Positions 17,742 through 27,900 are shown, counted from the stretch's first letter. The stretch is 64,000 nt of DNA from Candidatus Microbacterium phytovorans (GCA_029202445.1 CP119321.1:1860001-1924000); one strand, 5' to 3'. Numbers and translations: made by a program. The notes: generated by a model not told the origin, from the sequence alone.

Positions 17742-17787
17742 AAACACGAAGCGCCCGGATCCGTTCGGATCGGGGCGCTCGGTGTTT
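17742..17787 (-). terminator. Terminator of the bS22 gene
   Basis: A nested hairpin (AACAC/GTGTT, GCGCCC/GGGCGC, GATCC/GGATC) lies just beyond the bS22 stop, read on the minus strand, ending in a short T-run. Confidence 0.75.
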
Positions 17788-17794
17788 CGGCCGC

Positions 17795-17893
17795 TTACTT
17801 CTTGTTGCGGCGCTGGTGGCGAGTCTTGCGAAGCAGCTTGCGGTGCTTCTTCTTCGCCATGCGCTTGCGGCGCTTCTTGATGACAGAACCCAC
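17795..17893 (-). CDS. Small ribosomal subunit protein bS22 (AURKAIP1/COX24-like)
   Basis: 32 residues, extremely basic: VGSVIKKRRKRMAKKKHRK then LLRKTRHQRRNKK. This closely matches the actinobacterial 30S protein bS22 (Rv0500B type; annotated as an AURKAIP1/COX24-domain protein), a peptide found in mycobacterial ribosome structures. GTG start; GAGG six nt upstream is a good ribosome site. Most gene finders miss it because of its length. As in mycobacteria it lies beside an excisionase-type HTH gene and near proC. Confidence 0.92.
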   Translation of the reverse strand: MGSVIKKRRKRMAKKKHRKLLRKTRHQRRNKK

Positions 17894-17975
17894 GGAAAAC
17901 CTCACTACGTCAGGGGTCTGGACGCGATCGTTTCGCGTCCGGGATCAGGCACGTCGAAAAATGCCTCAGGCCAGT

Positions 17976-18167
17976 CTAGCCGACGTCGGCGATCGGCCGT
18001 TGCAGGGCAGCGGTCACGGCCGTCTCGGGGACACGGTAGCTGCGACCGAATCGGACCGCGGGCAGCTCGCCGGCGTGCACCAGTCGGTACACGGTCATCT
18101 TCGAGACGCGCATCAAGTCGGCCACCTCGGCGACCGTCAGAAAGCGCACGTCAGACAACTCCGGCAT
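17976..18167 (-). CDS. Excisionase/MerR-type helix-turn-helix DNA-binding protein
   Basis: 63 residues, almost all one winged-helix HTH: LTVAEVADLMRVSKMTVYRL then VHAGELPAVRFGRSYRVPE. It resembles mycobacterial Rv0500A, also next to the bS22 gene, and more distantly BldC. Probably a small transcription regulator. ATG with GGGGAGA ribosome site. The upstream region has a promoter-like element containing a palindrome. Confidence 0.85.
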   Translation of the reverse strand: MPELSDVRFLTVAEVADLMRVSKMTVYRLVHAGELPAVRFGRSYRVPETAVTAALQRPIADVG

Positions 18168-18210
18168 CCCATCTCCCCAGTTTTCATCCCAGCAATGCTG
18201 TGCAGTTGGC

Positions 18211-18232
18211 CGCACGTATTCCCAGACGTGCG
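18211..18232 (-). promoter_or_regulatory. Palindrome in the promoter of the HTH gene
   Basis: CGCACGT-N8-ACGTGCG (7-bp arms) 44 bp before the ATG at 18167. On the minus strand it overlaps the spacer and -10 region of a TTGAGG-N17-ATACGT promoter candidate, so a bound dimer would block transcription. Autoregulation by the HTH protein is a guess. Confidence 0.5.
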
Positions 18233-18306
18233 ATTGCCTCAACCCTAGAGGGTGTATGCGACGCGTGTAAACCTGTGTGGTCTGTGTGATGAACGGATGC
18301 CGGAGA

Positions 18307-18708
18307 TCAGCGGCCCGGGATGCGCTTGAGCACGTTCTCAAACGCGTGCTTCGTCGACGCGGCGGCACGACCCACGAGGTCGGCGGCGGCGGCAGCGGAG
18401 TCCGGCAGAGCACCCGCTCCGATCGACAACGGCTCGTCGTCGACGATGAACGGCATGAGCCACTCGTCGACGGCGTCGAGGGGTGCCGGGGAGAGGCTGT
18501 AATAGCGGTGCTGACCTTCTTCCCGCACCGAGACGAGCTCCGCCTCGCGCAGCACCTTCAAATGCTTCGACACGGTCGGCTGGCTCACGCCGAGCTCCGA
18601 GACGATCTGCGACACGCTCGTCCCGCGACTGCCCGCTCCGCGTTCGCGCAGCAGCTGCAGGATGTCCCGACGGGTGCCGTCGGCGATCACGTCGAAGATG
18701 TCCGCCAT
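18307..18708 (-). CDS. ArsR/SmtB-family transcriptional regulator
   Basis: 133 residues. A winged HTH fills residues 1-80 (MADIFDVIADGTRRDILQLL; recognition helix GVSQPTVSKHLKVLREAELV; wing VREEGQHRYYSLS). No metal-binding Cys pair is visible, so it is probably not a classical metal sensor. The last 50 residues are Ala-rich. Start has TAACCT 6 nt upstream and no ribosome site. It is divergent from ktrB with 69 bp between starts. Confidence 0.87.
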   Translation of the reverse strand: MADIFDVIADGTRRDILQLLRERGAGSRGTSVSQIVSELGVSQPTVSKHLKVLREAELVSVREEGQHRYYSLSPAPLDAVDEWLMPFIVDDEPLSIGAGALPDSAAAAADLVGRAAASTKHAFENVLKRIPGR

Positions 18709-18714
18709 GACCTT

Positions 18715-18720
18715 AGGTTA
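18715..18720 (-). promoter_or_regulatory. -10 box, leaderless arsR-type gene
   Basis: TAACCT on the minus strand, 6 nt before the ATG at 18708. Confidence 0.55.
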
Positions 18721-18777
18721 GCCCGCGCGCGCGTCGGAGTACCATGACAACGATTCTTTCGGCGAGAGGGGCGCGAC

Positions 18778-20208
18778 ATGACGGGCGAGACCGTCGTCGT
18801 ACGCGCGCTCCGGCGCTTCAAGAGGTCGGTCAAAGGCATCCGCGACCTCACCACGGCCTCGCCGTCGCGCTTCGCCGTGCTGGTGTTCTCGTCGCTGATC
18901 CTGGTGTTCACCGCCCTCTTCTCCCTGCCGGCGGCCGCCGCGGACGGACGACCGACGCCGTTGGCCGACGCGCTGTTCACCGCCGTGTCGACCATCTGCG
19001 TGACCGGGCTGTCGACGGTCGACATGGGCACGCACTGGTCGCCCCTCGGGCACGTGTTCGTGTTCATCGGCGTCAACGTCGGCGCGCTGGGCGTGCTCAC
19101 ACTGGCATCCATCCTGGGGCTCGTGATCTCCAAGCGACTCGGTCTGCGCGCCAAGCTCATCGCCGCCGGAGACTCCAATCCCATGCGCGCGCACGGCGGA
19201 CCCGTCAACGAGGGACAGACCGTCCGCCTCGGCGAGGTCGGCCAGCTGCTCTCGACCGTCGCGCTGTCGACCCTCATCATCGAGGCGGCCCTGGCCGTCC
19301 TGCTGTACCCGTCGCTGCTGATCAACGGCATCGATCCGCTCACGGCACTGTGGGAAGCGCCGTACTACGCGGCGATGTCGTTCACGAACACCGGTTTCGT
19401 TCCCAACGCGGAGGGTCTGCTTCCGTTCGCGCAGGACTACTTCATGCTGACGATCCTGATGACGGGCGTCTTCCTCGGCTCGATCGGCTTCCCCGTCATC
19501 TTCACCCTGTGGCGCCACCAGTGGCACGTGCGGCGCTGGTCGCTCCACACGAAGCTCACCCTCATCACGACGACGGTGCTCTTCTTCGCCGGCGCCGGCG
19601 TCTTCCTCCTCCTCGAGTACGAGAACCCCGAGACCTTCGGCTCGATGGACGCGTGGGACACGACGTTCCAGGCGTTCTTCCTCTCCGCGATGACCCGATC
19701 GGGCGGCTTCTCGATCATCGACATCGGCGAGCTCCACGGGTCGTCGCTCGTGGTCGGCTCGATGCTGATGTTCGTCGGCGGCGGCTCCGCCTCCACCGCC
19801 GGGGGCATCAAGGTGACGACCCTCGCGGTGCTCGCGCTCGCCGTCTTCTCGGAGGCGAAGGGCCGTCAGAGCGTCGAGGCGTTCGGACGCCGCATCCCGA
19901 GCGACGTACAGCGCGTCGCGCTCTCGGTGGTCGCCTGGGGCGCGACGATCGTCGCGGTGTCGACCATCACCATCGCCCAACTGACGAAGGCACCCGTCGA
20001 GTACGTCCTCTTCGACGTGATCTCCGGATTCGCGACCGTCGGGCTCTCGACGGGACTGACGTCGGAGCTTCCGGACTCCGCCGTCTACGTCCTGGCCGCC
20101 ACCATGTTCATGGGACGCGTTGGTACAGTGACCCTCGCCGCCGCCGTGGCGGCGACCAGCAGATCGCAGCACTACTCGCTGCCCGTGGAAAGGCCGATCG
20201 TTGGTTGA
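18778..20208 (+). CDS. ktrB: TrkH/KtrB-family potassium uptake channel subunit
   Basis: 476 residues with the four-fold TM-pore-TM design of the SKT superfamily. Selectivity-filter segments are visible: VSTICVTGLSTVDMGTHW (near 70), MSFTNTGFVPNAEG (near 200), MTRSGGFSIIDIG (near 310) and ISGFATVGLSTGLT (near 420). KtrB carries K+ driven by Na+ or the membrane potential. GAGAGGGG ribosome site. The partner ktrA follows with an 8-nt overlap. Confidence 0.93.
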   Translation: MTGETVVVRALRRFKRSVKGIRDLTTASPSRFAVLVFSSLILVFTALFSLPAAAADGRPTPLADALFTAVSTICVTGLSTVDMGTHWSPLGHVFVFIGVNVGALGVLTLASILGLVISKRLGLRAKLIAAGDSNPMRAHGGPVNEGQTVRLGEVGQLLSTVALSTLIIEAALAVLLYPSLLINGIDPLTALWEAPYYAAMSFTNTGFVPNAEGLLPFAQDYFMLTILMTGVFLGSIGFPVIFTLWRHQWHVRRWSLHTKLTLITTTVLFFAGAGVFLLLEYENPETFGSMDAWDTTFQAFFLSAMTRSGGFSIIDIGELHGSSLVVGSMLMFVGGGSASTAGGIKVTTLAVLALAVFSEAKGRQSVEAFGRRIPSDVQRVALSVVAWGATIVAVSTITIAQLTKAPVEYVLFDVISGFATVGLSTGLTSELPDSAVYVLAATMFMGRVGTVTLAAAVAATSRSQHYSLPVERPIVG

Positions 20209-20872
20209 GCAGATCCGCAATGACGCCCCCGTGCTCGTGATCGGCCTGGGCCGCTTCGGAGCGGCGTGCGCCGGCGAGCTGGACCGCCTCGACCGCGAGG
20301 TGCTCGCGATCGACGCGAACCTCGAGCTCGTGCAGAAGTGGTCGGAGCGCGTCACCCACGCGGTGCAGGCCGACGGACGCAACATCGAAGCGCTGAAGCA
20401 GATCGGCGCGCAGGATTTCCAGGTGGCGATCGTCGCGACCGGTTCGTCGATCGAGGCGTCGGTGCTGATCACCGCGAACCTCGTCGACTTGAAGGTGCCG
20501 CAGATCTGGGCGAAGGCCGTCTCGCAGTCGCACGGCAAGATCCTCGCCCGCGTCGGCGCGAACCACGTCATCTACCCCGAGCGAGAGGCCGGCGAGCGCG
20601 TCGCCCACCTCGTCAGCGGACGCATGCTCGACTTCATCCGCTTCGACGACGACTTCGTCCTCGCGAAGATGTACCCGCCGAAGTTCATCCGGGGCGTCGG
20701 ACTGAACGAGTCGGGCGTGCGCACGAAGTACAACGTGACCGTGGTCGGCGTGAAGAGTCCCGGCAAGCCGTTCCGCTACGCCGAGGCGAACACGGTCGTC
20801 ACCAACCACGACCTCATCATCGTGTCGGGCACGAACTCCGACATCGAGCGCTTCGCGGCCCTCGACCGCTGA
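20201..20872 (+). CDS. ktrA: TrkA/KtrA-type K+ channel regulatory subunit (RCK domain)
   Basis: 223 residues. RCK_N Rossmann domain with PVLVIGLGRFGAACAGELDR at the N-terminus and the acidic ribose-binding residue in VLAIDANLE; RCK_C domain from about 140. It binds nucleotides (ATP/ADP, NAD) and gates KtrB. It starts at TTG (20201), overlapping ktrB by 8 nt; GGAAAGG eight nt upstream supports this start. Confidence 0.93.
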   Translation: MVEQIRNDAPVLVIGLGRFGAACAGELDRLDREVLAIDANLELVQKWSERVTHAVQADGRNIEALKQIGAQDFQVAIVATGSSIEASVLITANLVDLKVPQIWAKAVSQSHGKILARVGANHVIYPEREAGERVAHLVSGRMLDFIRFDDDFVLAKMYPPKFIRGVGLNESGVRTKYNVTVVGVKSPGKPFRYAEANTVVTNHDLIIVSGTNSDIERFAALDR

Positions 20873-20882
20873 CGCCGTCGGC

Positions 20883-21719
20883 TCACGCGCCGGCGGCCAG
20901 CTCCTGCGCGCGAGCGAGGGCGGCATCGGTCGCCTCGGCGAACAGGCCCGAGAGGTTCGCGCCCTGCAGCACCGAGATGGCGCGTTCGGTCGTGCCCTTC
21001 GGGCTGGTCACCCGCCGGCGCAGCTCGGCGGGGTCGTCGCCCGTGGCATCCAGGAGGGCGGCGGCACCGATGAAGGTCTGCTCCGCCATGAGCCGCGCGT
21101 CGGCCTCCGAGAAGCCCTTCCCGCGCGCCGCCTCGGTGAGTTCCTCGATGAGCAGGAAGACGTAGGCAGGACCCGAACCGGAGATCGTCGACAGCGCGTC
21201 GATCCGGTCTTCGGCCACGTCGATGACCGCGCCGCACGTCTCGAACAGTCGTCGCACGACGGCGAGATCGGCGTCGGATGCCGACGGGCCCGCGGCGAGT
21301 CCCGTGACGGCCTTGCCGACGACGGCCGGCGTGTTCGGCATCGAGCGGACGACGGGGATGCCGTCGCCGACGATCCCTTCGAACGTCGCGATCGTCACGC
21401 CGGCGGCCAGGCTCACCAGCACGGTGCCGGGGCGGAGCACCGGCGCGATCTCCCGGAGGAGGTCGGGGACCATGAGGGGCTTCACTCCGATCAGGACGAT
21501 GTCGGCGGAGGCAGCGGCGGTCGTGTTCGCGTCAGGCGCGCTCTCCAGAGCGAGACTCGTGACCCCGGGGAGGCCCTCGACGGTGGCGGCCCGGGCGACG
21601 GTGCGGTTGGTGACGGTCACGTGCGGCGCGACACCGGAGCGGACGAGTCCCTGCAGGATCGCGCCTCCCATGGAGCCGGCACCGAGGATCGCGATAGCGG
21701 GGAGCATGTCGTCAGCCAT
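20883..21719 (-). CDS. proC: Pyrroline-5-carboxylate reductase
   Basis: 278 residues. N-terminal NAD(P)-binding motif AIAILGAGSMGGAILQGL; C-terminal ProC signature around STISGSGPAYVFLLIEELTEA (near 175) and RRRVTSPKGTTERAI (near 235). It catalyses the last step of proline synthesis in the cytoplasm. It converges with ktrA, 10 bp apart. Confidence 0.95.
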   Translation of the reverse strand: MADDMLPAIAILGAGSMGGAILQGLVRSGVAPHVTVTNRTVARAATVEGLPGVTSLALESAPDANTTAAASADIVLIGVKPLMVPDLLREIAPVLRPGTVLVSLAAGVTIATFEGIVGDGIPVVRSMPNTPAVVGKAVTGLAAGPSASDADLAVVRRLFETCGAVIDVAEDRIDALSTISGSGPAYVFLLIEELTEAARGKGFSEADARLMAEQTFIGAAALLDATGDDPAELRRRVTSPKGTTERAISVLQGANLSGLFAEATDAALARAQELAAGA

Positions 21720-21904
21720 CCCTCCATCCTCTCATCCGCGGCCCGCGAGCGGGCGGTCGGGAGGTGGCCACCGGGCGAACACCGAGCCACGACGACCTGC
21801 TCGGTAAGAGCCTGCTGAGAGGCCTCTCGACGGCCGATGCCCCCGGGCTATAGTCGACAGCGACGGAGGCGTGGCCGCCCCGTCGCGACTGCGAAGGACT
21901 CGTC

Positions 21905-23017
21905 ATGACCCTCCTCGACGGCATCATCTCCCGAGTGATCGACACCGACCGGATCGCGGTCGGCATCCTGGAACGCGAGGGCGACGACACCGCCGCGCCG
22001 CCGGAGCGCACGCTCGTGCTCATCCACGGCAACGTGTCGTCGAGCCTGTTCTGGCAGGAGTTCATGCAGGACCTCCCCGGCGACCTCCGTGTGATCGCCG
22101 TGGATCTCCGCGGATTCGGCACATCCGAGCACGCCCCGGTCGACGCGACCCGCGGGGTCCGCGACTTCAGTGACGACGTGCATGCCGCGCTGACGACTCT
22201 CGGCATCCCCACGGCTCACCTCATGGGCTGGTCGATGGGCGGCGGCGTCGTGCTGCAATACGCGCTCGACCACCCCGCCCTCTCGCTGACGCTGCAGGCC
22301 CCCGTCTCCCCGTACGGTTTCGGTGGTACGCGGCGTGACGGCTCCCGGCTCACCGACGACGACGCCGGCTGCGGCGGTGGCGGCGCGAACCCCGACTTCG
22401 TGCGCCGCCTCGCCGAGCACGACACGAGCGACGAGGCGCCGACCTCGCCGCGTACCGTCTTCCGCACCGGGTACGTCTCCGCCGAGTACGACGGCCGCAA
22501 CGAAGATCTGTGGGTCGAGTCGATGCTCACCACCTCGACCGCCGAGGGCAACTACCCCGGCGACGGCGTCGCGAGCGACAACTGGCCCGGCTTCGCGGCC
22601 GGACGGACGGGCGTGCTGAACACGATGGCACCCCGCTGGTTCGACACGTCCGGGATCGTCGACCTGGACGTGAAGCCGCCGATCCTGTGGGTGCACGGGA
22701 CAGCGGATGCCATCGTCTCCGACGCGTCGTTCTTCGACCTCAACCATCTCGGCGCACTCGGGATCATCCCCGGCTGGCCCGGCGACGAGGTCGCGCCCGC
22801 GCAGCAGATGGTGTCGCAGACGCGCGACGTGCTCACCGCGTACCGCGAGGCCGGAGGCGAGGTCACCGAGCTGGAGCTCGAGGGCGTCGGACACGCGCCT
22901 CACCTGGAGCGTCCGGGAGCGGTTCGGCAGGCACTTCTGGCAGTCATGGGCTACCTCGGGCAGCCCGCCTTCCCCGCCCCGCCGACCGAGGCGATCATCC
23001 TCAGTTCCTCGGACTGA
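21905..23017 (+). CDS. Alpha/beta-hydrolase
   Basis: 370 residues, long for the family. Oxyanion motif LIHGNVSSSLFW, nucleophile elbow GWSMGG (Ser near 115), acid likely Asp in WVHGTADAIVSD, and late His in GVGHAPHLERP. The lid region (about 145-240) is large and includes a run of glycines, DDDAGCGGGGANPDF, unlike common esterases. The substrate is unknown. The upstream 184 bp hold no other gene. Confidence 0.85.
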   Translation: MTLLDGIISRVIDTDRIAVGILEREGDDTAAPPERTLVLIHGNVSSSLFWQEFMQDLPGDLRVIAVDLRGFGTSEHAPVDATRGVRDFSDDVHAALTTLGIPTAHLMGWSMGGGVVLQYALDHPALSLTLQAPVSPYGFGGTRRDGSRLTDDDAGCGGGGANPDFVRRLAEHDTSDEAPTSPRTVFRTGYVSAEYDGRNEDLWVESMLTTSTAEGNYPGDGVASDNWPGFAAGRTGVLNTMAPRWFDTSGIVDLDVKPPILWVHGTADAIVSDASFFDLNHLGALGIIPGWPGDEVAPAQQMVSQTRDVLTAYREAGGEVTELELEGVGHAPHLERPGAVRQALLAVMGYLGQPAFPAPPTEAIILSSSD

Positions 23018-23071
23018 GAAGCCCGGCCATTTGCACGGCGAGAACGTCGGACTCCGTCCGGCGCGGCGCCG

Positions 23072-23077
23072 TACGCT
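23072..23077 (+). promoter_or_regulatory. -10 box, leaderless gene at 23085
   Basis: TACGCT, 7 nt before the ATG. Confidence 0.55.
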
Positions 23078-23084
23078 CGGCGGC

Positions 23085-23402
23085 ATGACCGCCGTTCTTC
23101 TGGATGCTCCCACGATCCGCGAGGCCGTTGCCGAGGTGCTCTGCGAAGAGTCTGAGACGCACCGCATCCTCGACGTCACGACCCGCCGGCTGCACGACGA
23201 CCGCCTCGTCGTGATGGTCACGGTATCGTTCCCGCCCGACCTCCTCTTCGGCGAGGTCGCCCTGGTGCTGCGGGAGATCGACGAGCGCGTCCGCGAGCTC
23301 GCACCCGCCGCCGAAAGAGTGTGCGTCGAAGCCCGGATCGGCCTCCCCGCCCGGGACTCGCGACCGGCGACCGAGACGATCGTGCTCGCTTCGAGCGACT
23401 GA
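23085..23402 (+). CDS. Small hypothetical protein, possible cation-diffusion-facilitator-like cytoplasmic domain
   Basis: 105 residues, not confidently recognised. The middle (VTTRRLHDDRLVVMVTVSFPP then DLLFGEVALVLREIDERVRE and VCVEARI) has the beta-alpha-beta pattern of the C-terminal dimerisation domain of CDF metal transporters, but there is no membrane part. Whether it senses metal is speculation; histidines are few. Leaderless start. Confidence 0.7.
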   Translation: MTAVLLDAPTIREAVAEVLCEESETHRILDVTTRRLHDDRLVVMVTVSFPPDLLFGEVALVLREIDERVRELAPAAERVCVEARIGLPARDSRPATETIVLASSD

Positions 23403-23422
23403 CGGCGACCCGAGCAACCGGG

Positions 23423-23896
23423 TCAGGGGTCGCGGCGAGCGAGGAAGAACGCGCGCAGCAGCGCCGCCGCCTCCTCGGCATCCACTCCGCCGATCACCTC
23501 CGAGCGGTGGGGCAGGCGACGGTCGCGCAGCACGTCGTACAGCGACCCCGCGGCGCCGGCCTTGTCGTCCCAGGCGCCGAACACGACGCGGCCCACACGG
23601 GCCTGCGAGATCGCGCCGGCGCACATGAGGCACGGCTCCAGCGTGACGACGAGAGTGCAGTGCTCGAGGTTCCACGAGCCGAGCGTCTCGGCCGCTGCCC
23701 GCAGCGCCACCACTTCGGCGTGCGCGAGCGGGTCGTGCGTGAGCTCGCGGAGGTTGCGCCCCTCCCCCAGCACCGCGCCCGACACATCGGTGACGACCGC
23801 TCCGACGGGGATGTCACCGTGAGCGGCCGCCTCGGCAGCGAGCTCCCTCGCCCGCACCATGGCGTCGAGGTCGGTCTGTCTGGCGGGCAGGCTCAC
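23423..23896 (-). CDS. tadA: tRNA adenosine(34) deaminase
   Basis: 157 residues. Zinc-binding deaminase motifs PLAHAEVVAL (HAE) and TLEPCLMCAGAI (PCxxC) are intact, near residues 58 and 87. It converts A34 to inosine in tRNA-Arg(ACG). GTG start with TACGCT 6 nt upstream. Divergent from upp with only 32 bp between the start codons. Confidence 0.93.
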   Translation of the reverse strand: MSLPARQTDLDAMVRARELAAEAAAHGDIPVGAVVTDVSGAVLGEGRNLRELTHDPLAHAEVVALRAAAETLGSWNLEHCTLVVTLEPCLMCAGAISQARVGRVVFGAWDDKAGAAGSLYDVLRDRRLPHRSEVIGGVDAEEAAALLRAFFLARRDP

Positions 23897-23902
23897 GGGG
23901 CC

Positions 23903-23908
23903 AGCGTA
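23903..23908 (-). promoter_or_regulatory. -10 box, leaderless tadA
   Basis: TACGCT on the minus strand, 6 nt before the GTG at 23896. Confidence 0.6.
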
Positions 23909-23916
23909 CGCCCCGC

Positions 23917-23922
23917 TAACCT
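23917..23922 (+). promoter_or_regulatory. -10 box, leaderless upp
   Basis: TAACCT, 6 nt before the ATG at 23929. The -35 region must lie within or at the edge of the tadA coding sequence. Confidence 0.6.
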
Positions 23923-23928
23923 GGGGGT

Positions 23929-24561
<633 letters not shown>

Positions 24562-24614
24562 CACCGCTGACGGCGACGTCCGCGTCGCGTTGACCCCCGC
24601 GTCGCGCGGGTGCG

Positions 24615-24926
24615 TCAGCCGGCGAGATCGTCGCCCGTGCGGCGACCGTTCTCGCGTTCCCAGAACTCCAGCTGCTGGGTGAGCGCCTTCGCGAGTTCGA
24701 ACACCTGCTCCGGAGGAATGCGCACGCGCTGCACGACACGGCCGGGGACGACCGTCACGGTGTTGCCGTCGGCATCCGTCGCCTCGTGCGGGGGACGGAC
24801 GAGCGAGACGAAGTCCATGACGAACACGTCGGGCGTGTGCCACACGTTCGCGAAGTCGGCGAAGCTGCCCGCCACGATCTCCGGCGGCATCTCGATCTCG
24901 AACTGACGCGGTGCCTCTTCGGCCAT
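24615..24926 (-). CDS. DUF3467-domain protein
   Basis: 103 residues. FEIEMPPEIVAGSFADFANV then VWHTPDVFVMDFVSLVRPP and RVRIPPEQVFELAKAL match DUF3467, a small conserved cytoplasmic protein of unknown function. GAGGAGGAG ribosome site. It ends 53 bp after upp in the opposite orientation and starts 34 bp after the nuclease-helicase stop, so the two are probably cotranscribed. Confidence 0.88.
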   Translation of the reverse strand: MAEEAPRQFEIEMPPEIVAGSFADFANVWHTPDVFVMDFVSLVRPPHEATDADGNTVTVVPGRVVQRVRIPPEQVFELAKALTQQLEFWERENGRRTGDDLAG

Positions 24927-24960
24927 GTCCGCTCCTCCTCGCTGTCGTGGTCCCGCGAGT

Positions 24961-27900
24961 CTACGGACTGCGCACGAGCGCGACGCCCTCGGCCGCACCG
25001 CCGTCGGCGTCGCTTCGCAGCACCCCGCCGTCGGCGCCGACGAGGCGCGCGAACGCACTGAGGCGTGCGACGCCGTCGGGGGTGCGCGGCAGGTCGTCCA
25101 GCAGGCCCGTGCCGAACACGACGAAGGCGGTGTGCATGGCGCGGGAGACCGCCACGTTGAGACGGTTCTGGAGGAGCAGGAACTCGAGCCCGCGGGGGGC
25201 GTCTCGTCCCGACGAGGCGGCGAGCGACACGATGGCGACGGCCGCCTCCTGCCCCTGGAAGCGGTCGACGGTTCCGACGGGAACATCGGCGAATCCTGCC
25301 GCCGCGAGTGCCTCCTCCACGAGCAGCTGCTGCGCGTTGTACGGGGTGACCACGATGAGATCGTCTGCGCGAAGCGGACGGGCGGGGATGCCGTCGTCGG
25401 CTGTCCAGCGCCGGCCGACGAGGTCTGTGACGATCTCGACCACGCGGCCCGCTTCCTCGGGCGACTGCGTCGCATTGCCGGTGTGACCCAGCGGCACGGG
25501 GACGACCCCGGCGGGGATGCCGTCGAGGTGACGGGCCGCCGTGCCGGCGTACGCCTCCAGGCGCCCCTCGTAGGAGAGATCGGAGACGGGAGCGGCGACC
25601 TCGGGACGCATGCGCCGCGACTGCGCGAGGAAGAAGCCGCGGTCGGCGGGGATGACGGCCGCGCCGTCCATGATCCAGCCGAGGGCCGACGTGTCGACCG
25701 GCTCGGGGTGCGTACCCTGACTCACCTGCGGGAGCTGCTGCGGGTCGCCCAGCAGCAGGAGCCTGCTCGCCGCGGCGCTGACGGCGATCGTCGAGGCGAG
25801 CGAGAACTGGCCCGCCTCGTCGATCACGAGCAGATCCAGACCGCGACGGGCTATCCGCCCCGTGTGGGTGAAGTCCCACGCGGTGCCGCCGACGACGAAG
25901 CCGCCCTGCTGTTCGCCGATGTAGGCGGCCATGCCGTTCTTGGCGATCGGCGTGAAGGAGAGCTCCGCGCCGTCGTTGCTGCCCGACGCCTTCGGCGCCT
26001 TCGCCACCTGCGCTTTCGGAACCCCCGCCTCGACGATGCGGTCGAGCATGTGCTCCACGACCGCGTGCGATTGCGCGACGACCCCGACCCGGAAGCCGTG
26101 ATCGCGGACGAGCGCGGCGACGACGTGGGAGCCGACGTACGTCTTCCCCGTGCCGGGAGGACCCTGGACGGCGATGTAGCTGCGGTCGAGGTCGAGCAGC
26201 GTGGCAGTGATGTCGGCGACGTCTGTGCCCCGCCCTCGGGTGAGGCCACCGCTGCGGGTGCGGGGCGGGCGCCGCAGGAGCAGATCGCTCGCGGCATCCG
26301 CCGGCAACGTGGGCACGCCCTCCGGCCCGGCATCGGCCGAGGAGAGCACGACGTCGGCCCACTCGTCGATCGCGGCCTGCTGGCTGCCCGCCTGAGGCGG
26401 CGCGACGGGGGTGAGGGCCACCGGCAGTTCCTGCCACGTGAAGCCCTGCAGGAACGTCTCCTCGATCACCGCGCCGTCGTCGAGGACTTCGACCACCTTG
26501 ACGGTGCGTGCGGCATGGATCCAGCGCGGGTTCGTCTCGACGGGGAACGGGGCGGGGATCTCGTAGAGCGCGAAGGGGGCGCTGTCGACCGTGAGGCGGG
26601 TGCCGGGCGCGAGGTCGCCCCGCACCTCTACGACACGGCGCTGCACGCGGGCGCCCTCGGGGAGGTGCCAGTCGGTGATCACCCGGCACCGCGCGCCGTC
26701 GACCACGACGACGTCACGGGTGTCTTCCCACACCGACACTGGCTCGCGCAGGCGCAGGAAGTGGGTCGCCCAGAACGTCTTGACCTCGCGCGGGTAGTAG
26801 TCGATCGCCGCGGCTCCGAGGCGCAGCGCTTCGGCCACGGCGTCGGACGCGTCGCTCGCGCCGGAGCGACCCTCGGGAGGCACGGATGCCGCGAGCCGGC
26901 CGAGCGATTCGGCCCGCACCGACGGTTCGTACGAGAACTCGAGGGCCTCCGCGTCGATCGACGGACGCAGACCCGCCTCGCGGGCGCGGTCGACGAGCCA
27001 ATCGCGGAGCTTGAGGGTGGAGACGCAGTCGTAGCGGTTGTAGTCGGCCAGGTCGTCGAGCACGACGCCCGCCGCCTCGGCGTCACCCGCGTCGGCGAGA
27101 GCGCGCGCCTCGACGTAGCGGACGATGGAGTCGTCGCCGCGCTGCACGTCGCTCGTGCGCACGTCGGCACCCATGTACAGGGGCTCGAGCTTCTTGATCG
27201 AGTACGACCGCGATCCCACGCGCAGGGCGCGGCGGACGATCGGGTAGAGGTCGACGAACACGCCCTCTCGCAGCAGTCGGTCGACGGCCGCCTCGCCGAC
27301 GCCGTGCCTCGCGGCCATCGCGAGCAGATGCGTGGGCTCGTACGGCGCGTAGTGATAGATGTGCATGCCCGGGTGTGTGCGGCGCCGGAGGGCGACGATC
27401 TCGAGGAACCGCTCGAGGGCGGCCTTCTCCTCGGCGAACGAGTGGGCCCACAGCGGGGTGTAGCGGCTCGCCGTGTCGACCCAGCCGAACAGGTAGTCGA
27501 TCCCCCACTGCGCCGGCGACCCCGCGCTGGGGGTCTCGGTGTAGAGCGGATCGCCCTCGAAGTCGAAGAACAGGTCGCCGTGGTCGGGGCGCGGGAGGGC
27601 GCCCAGCGCCTGCGGGAAGACGACCTCGTACGTCGGCACCGCCGGGAGCGCCGGGAGCGCGGGCGCGTCGTCCGCGGCGAGCGGCGCGGGCGGCGCGGTC
27701 TCGACGCCGCCCGCCGGGCTCGTCAGCTGCAGCCGTGCCTGCGTGCGCAGGTGCGAGAACGTGTCGGCCGACATGCGGGCCGGAGCCTCGGACGCGTGGG
27801 CGAGATCGTCGATCGTGCGCAGGCCCGCCGCCCGCAGACGCTCGCGCTGGAGGGGGCGCATGCCGGCGACGAGGAGGAGGTCGCGGTGGCCGACGACGTC

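Noticed and set aside
17522..17742. N-terminal extension of the glutaredoxin-like protein (MGHVRPAPGC..., MSHFRL)
   Set aside because: Entirely encoded by the repeat array; the thioredoxin fold begins at 17503.
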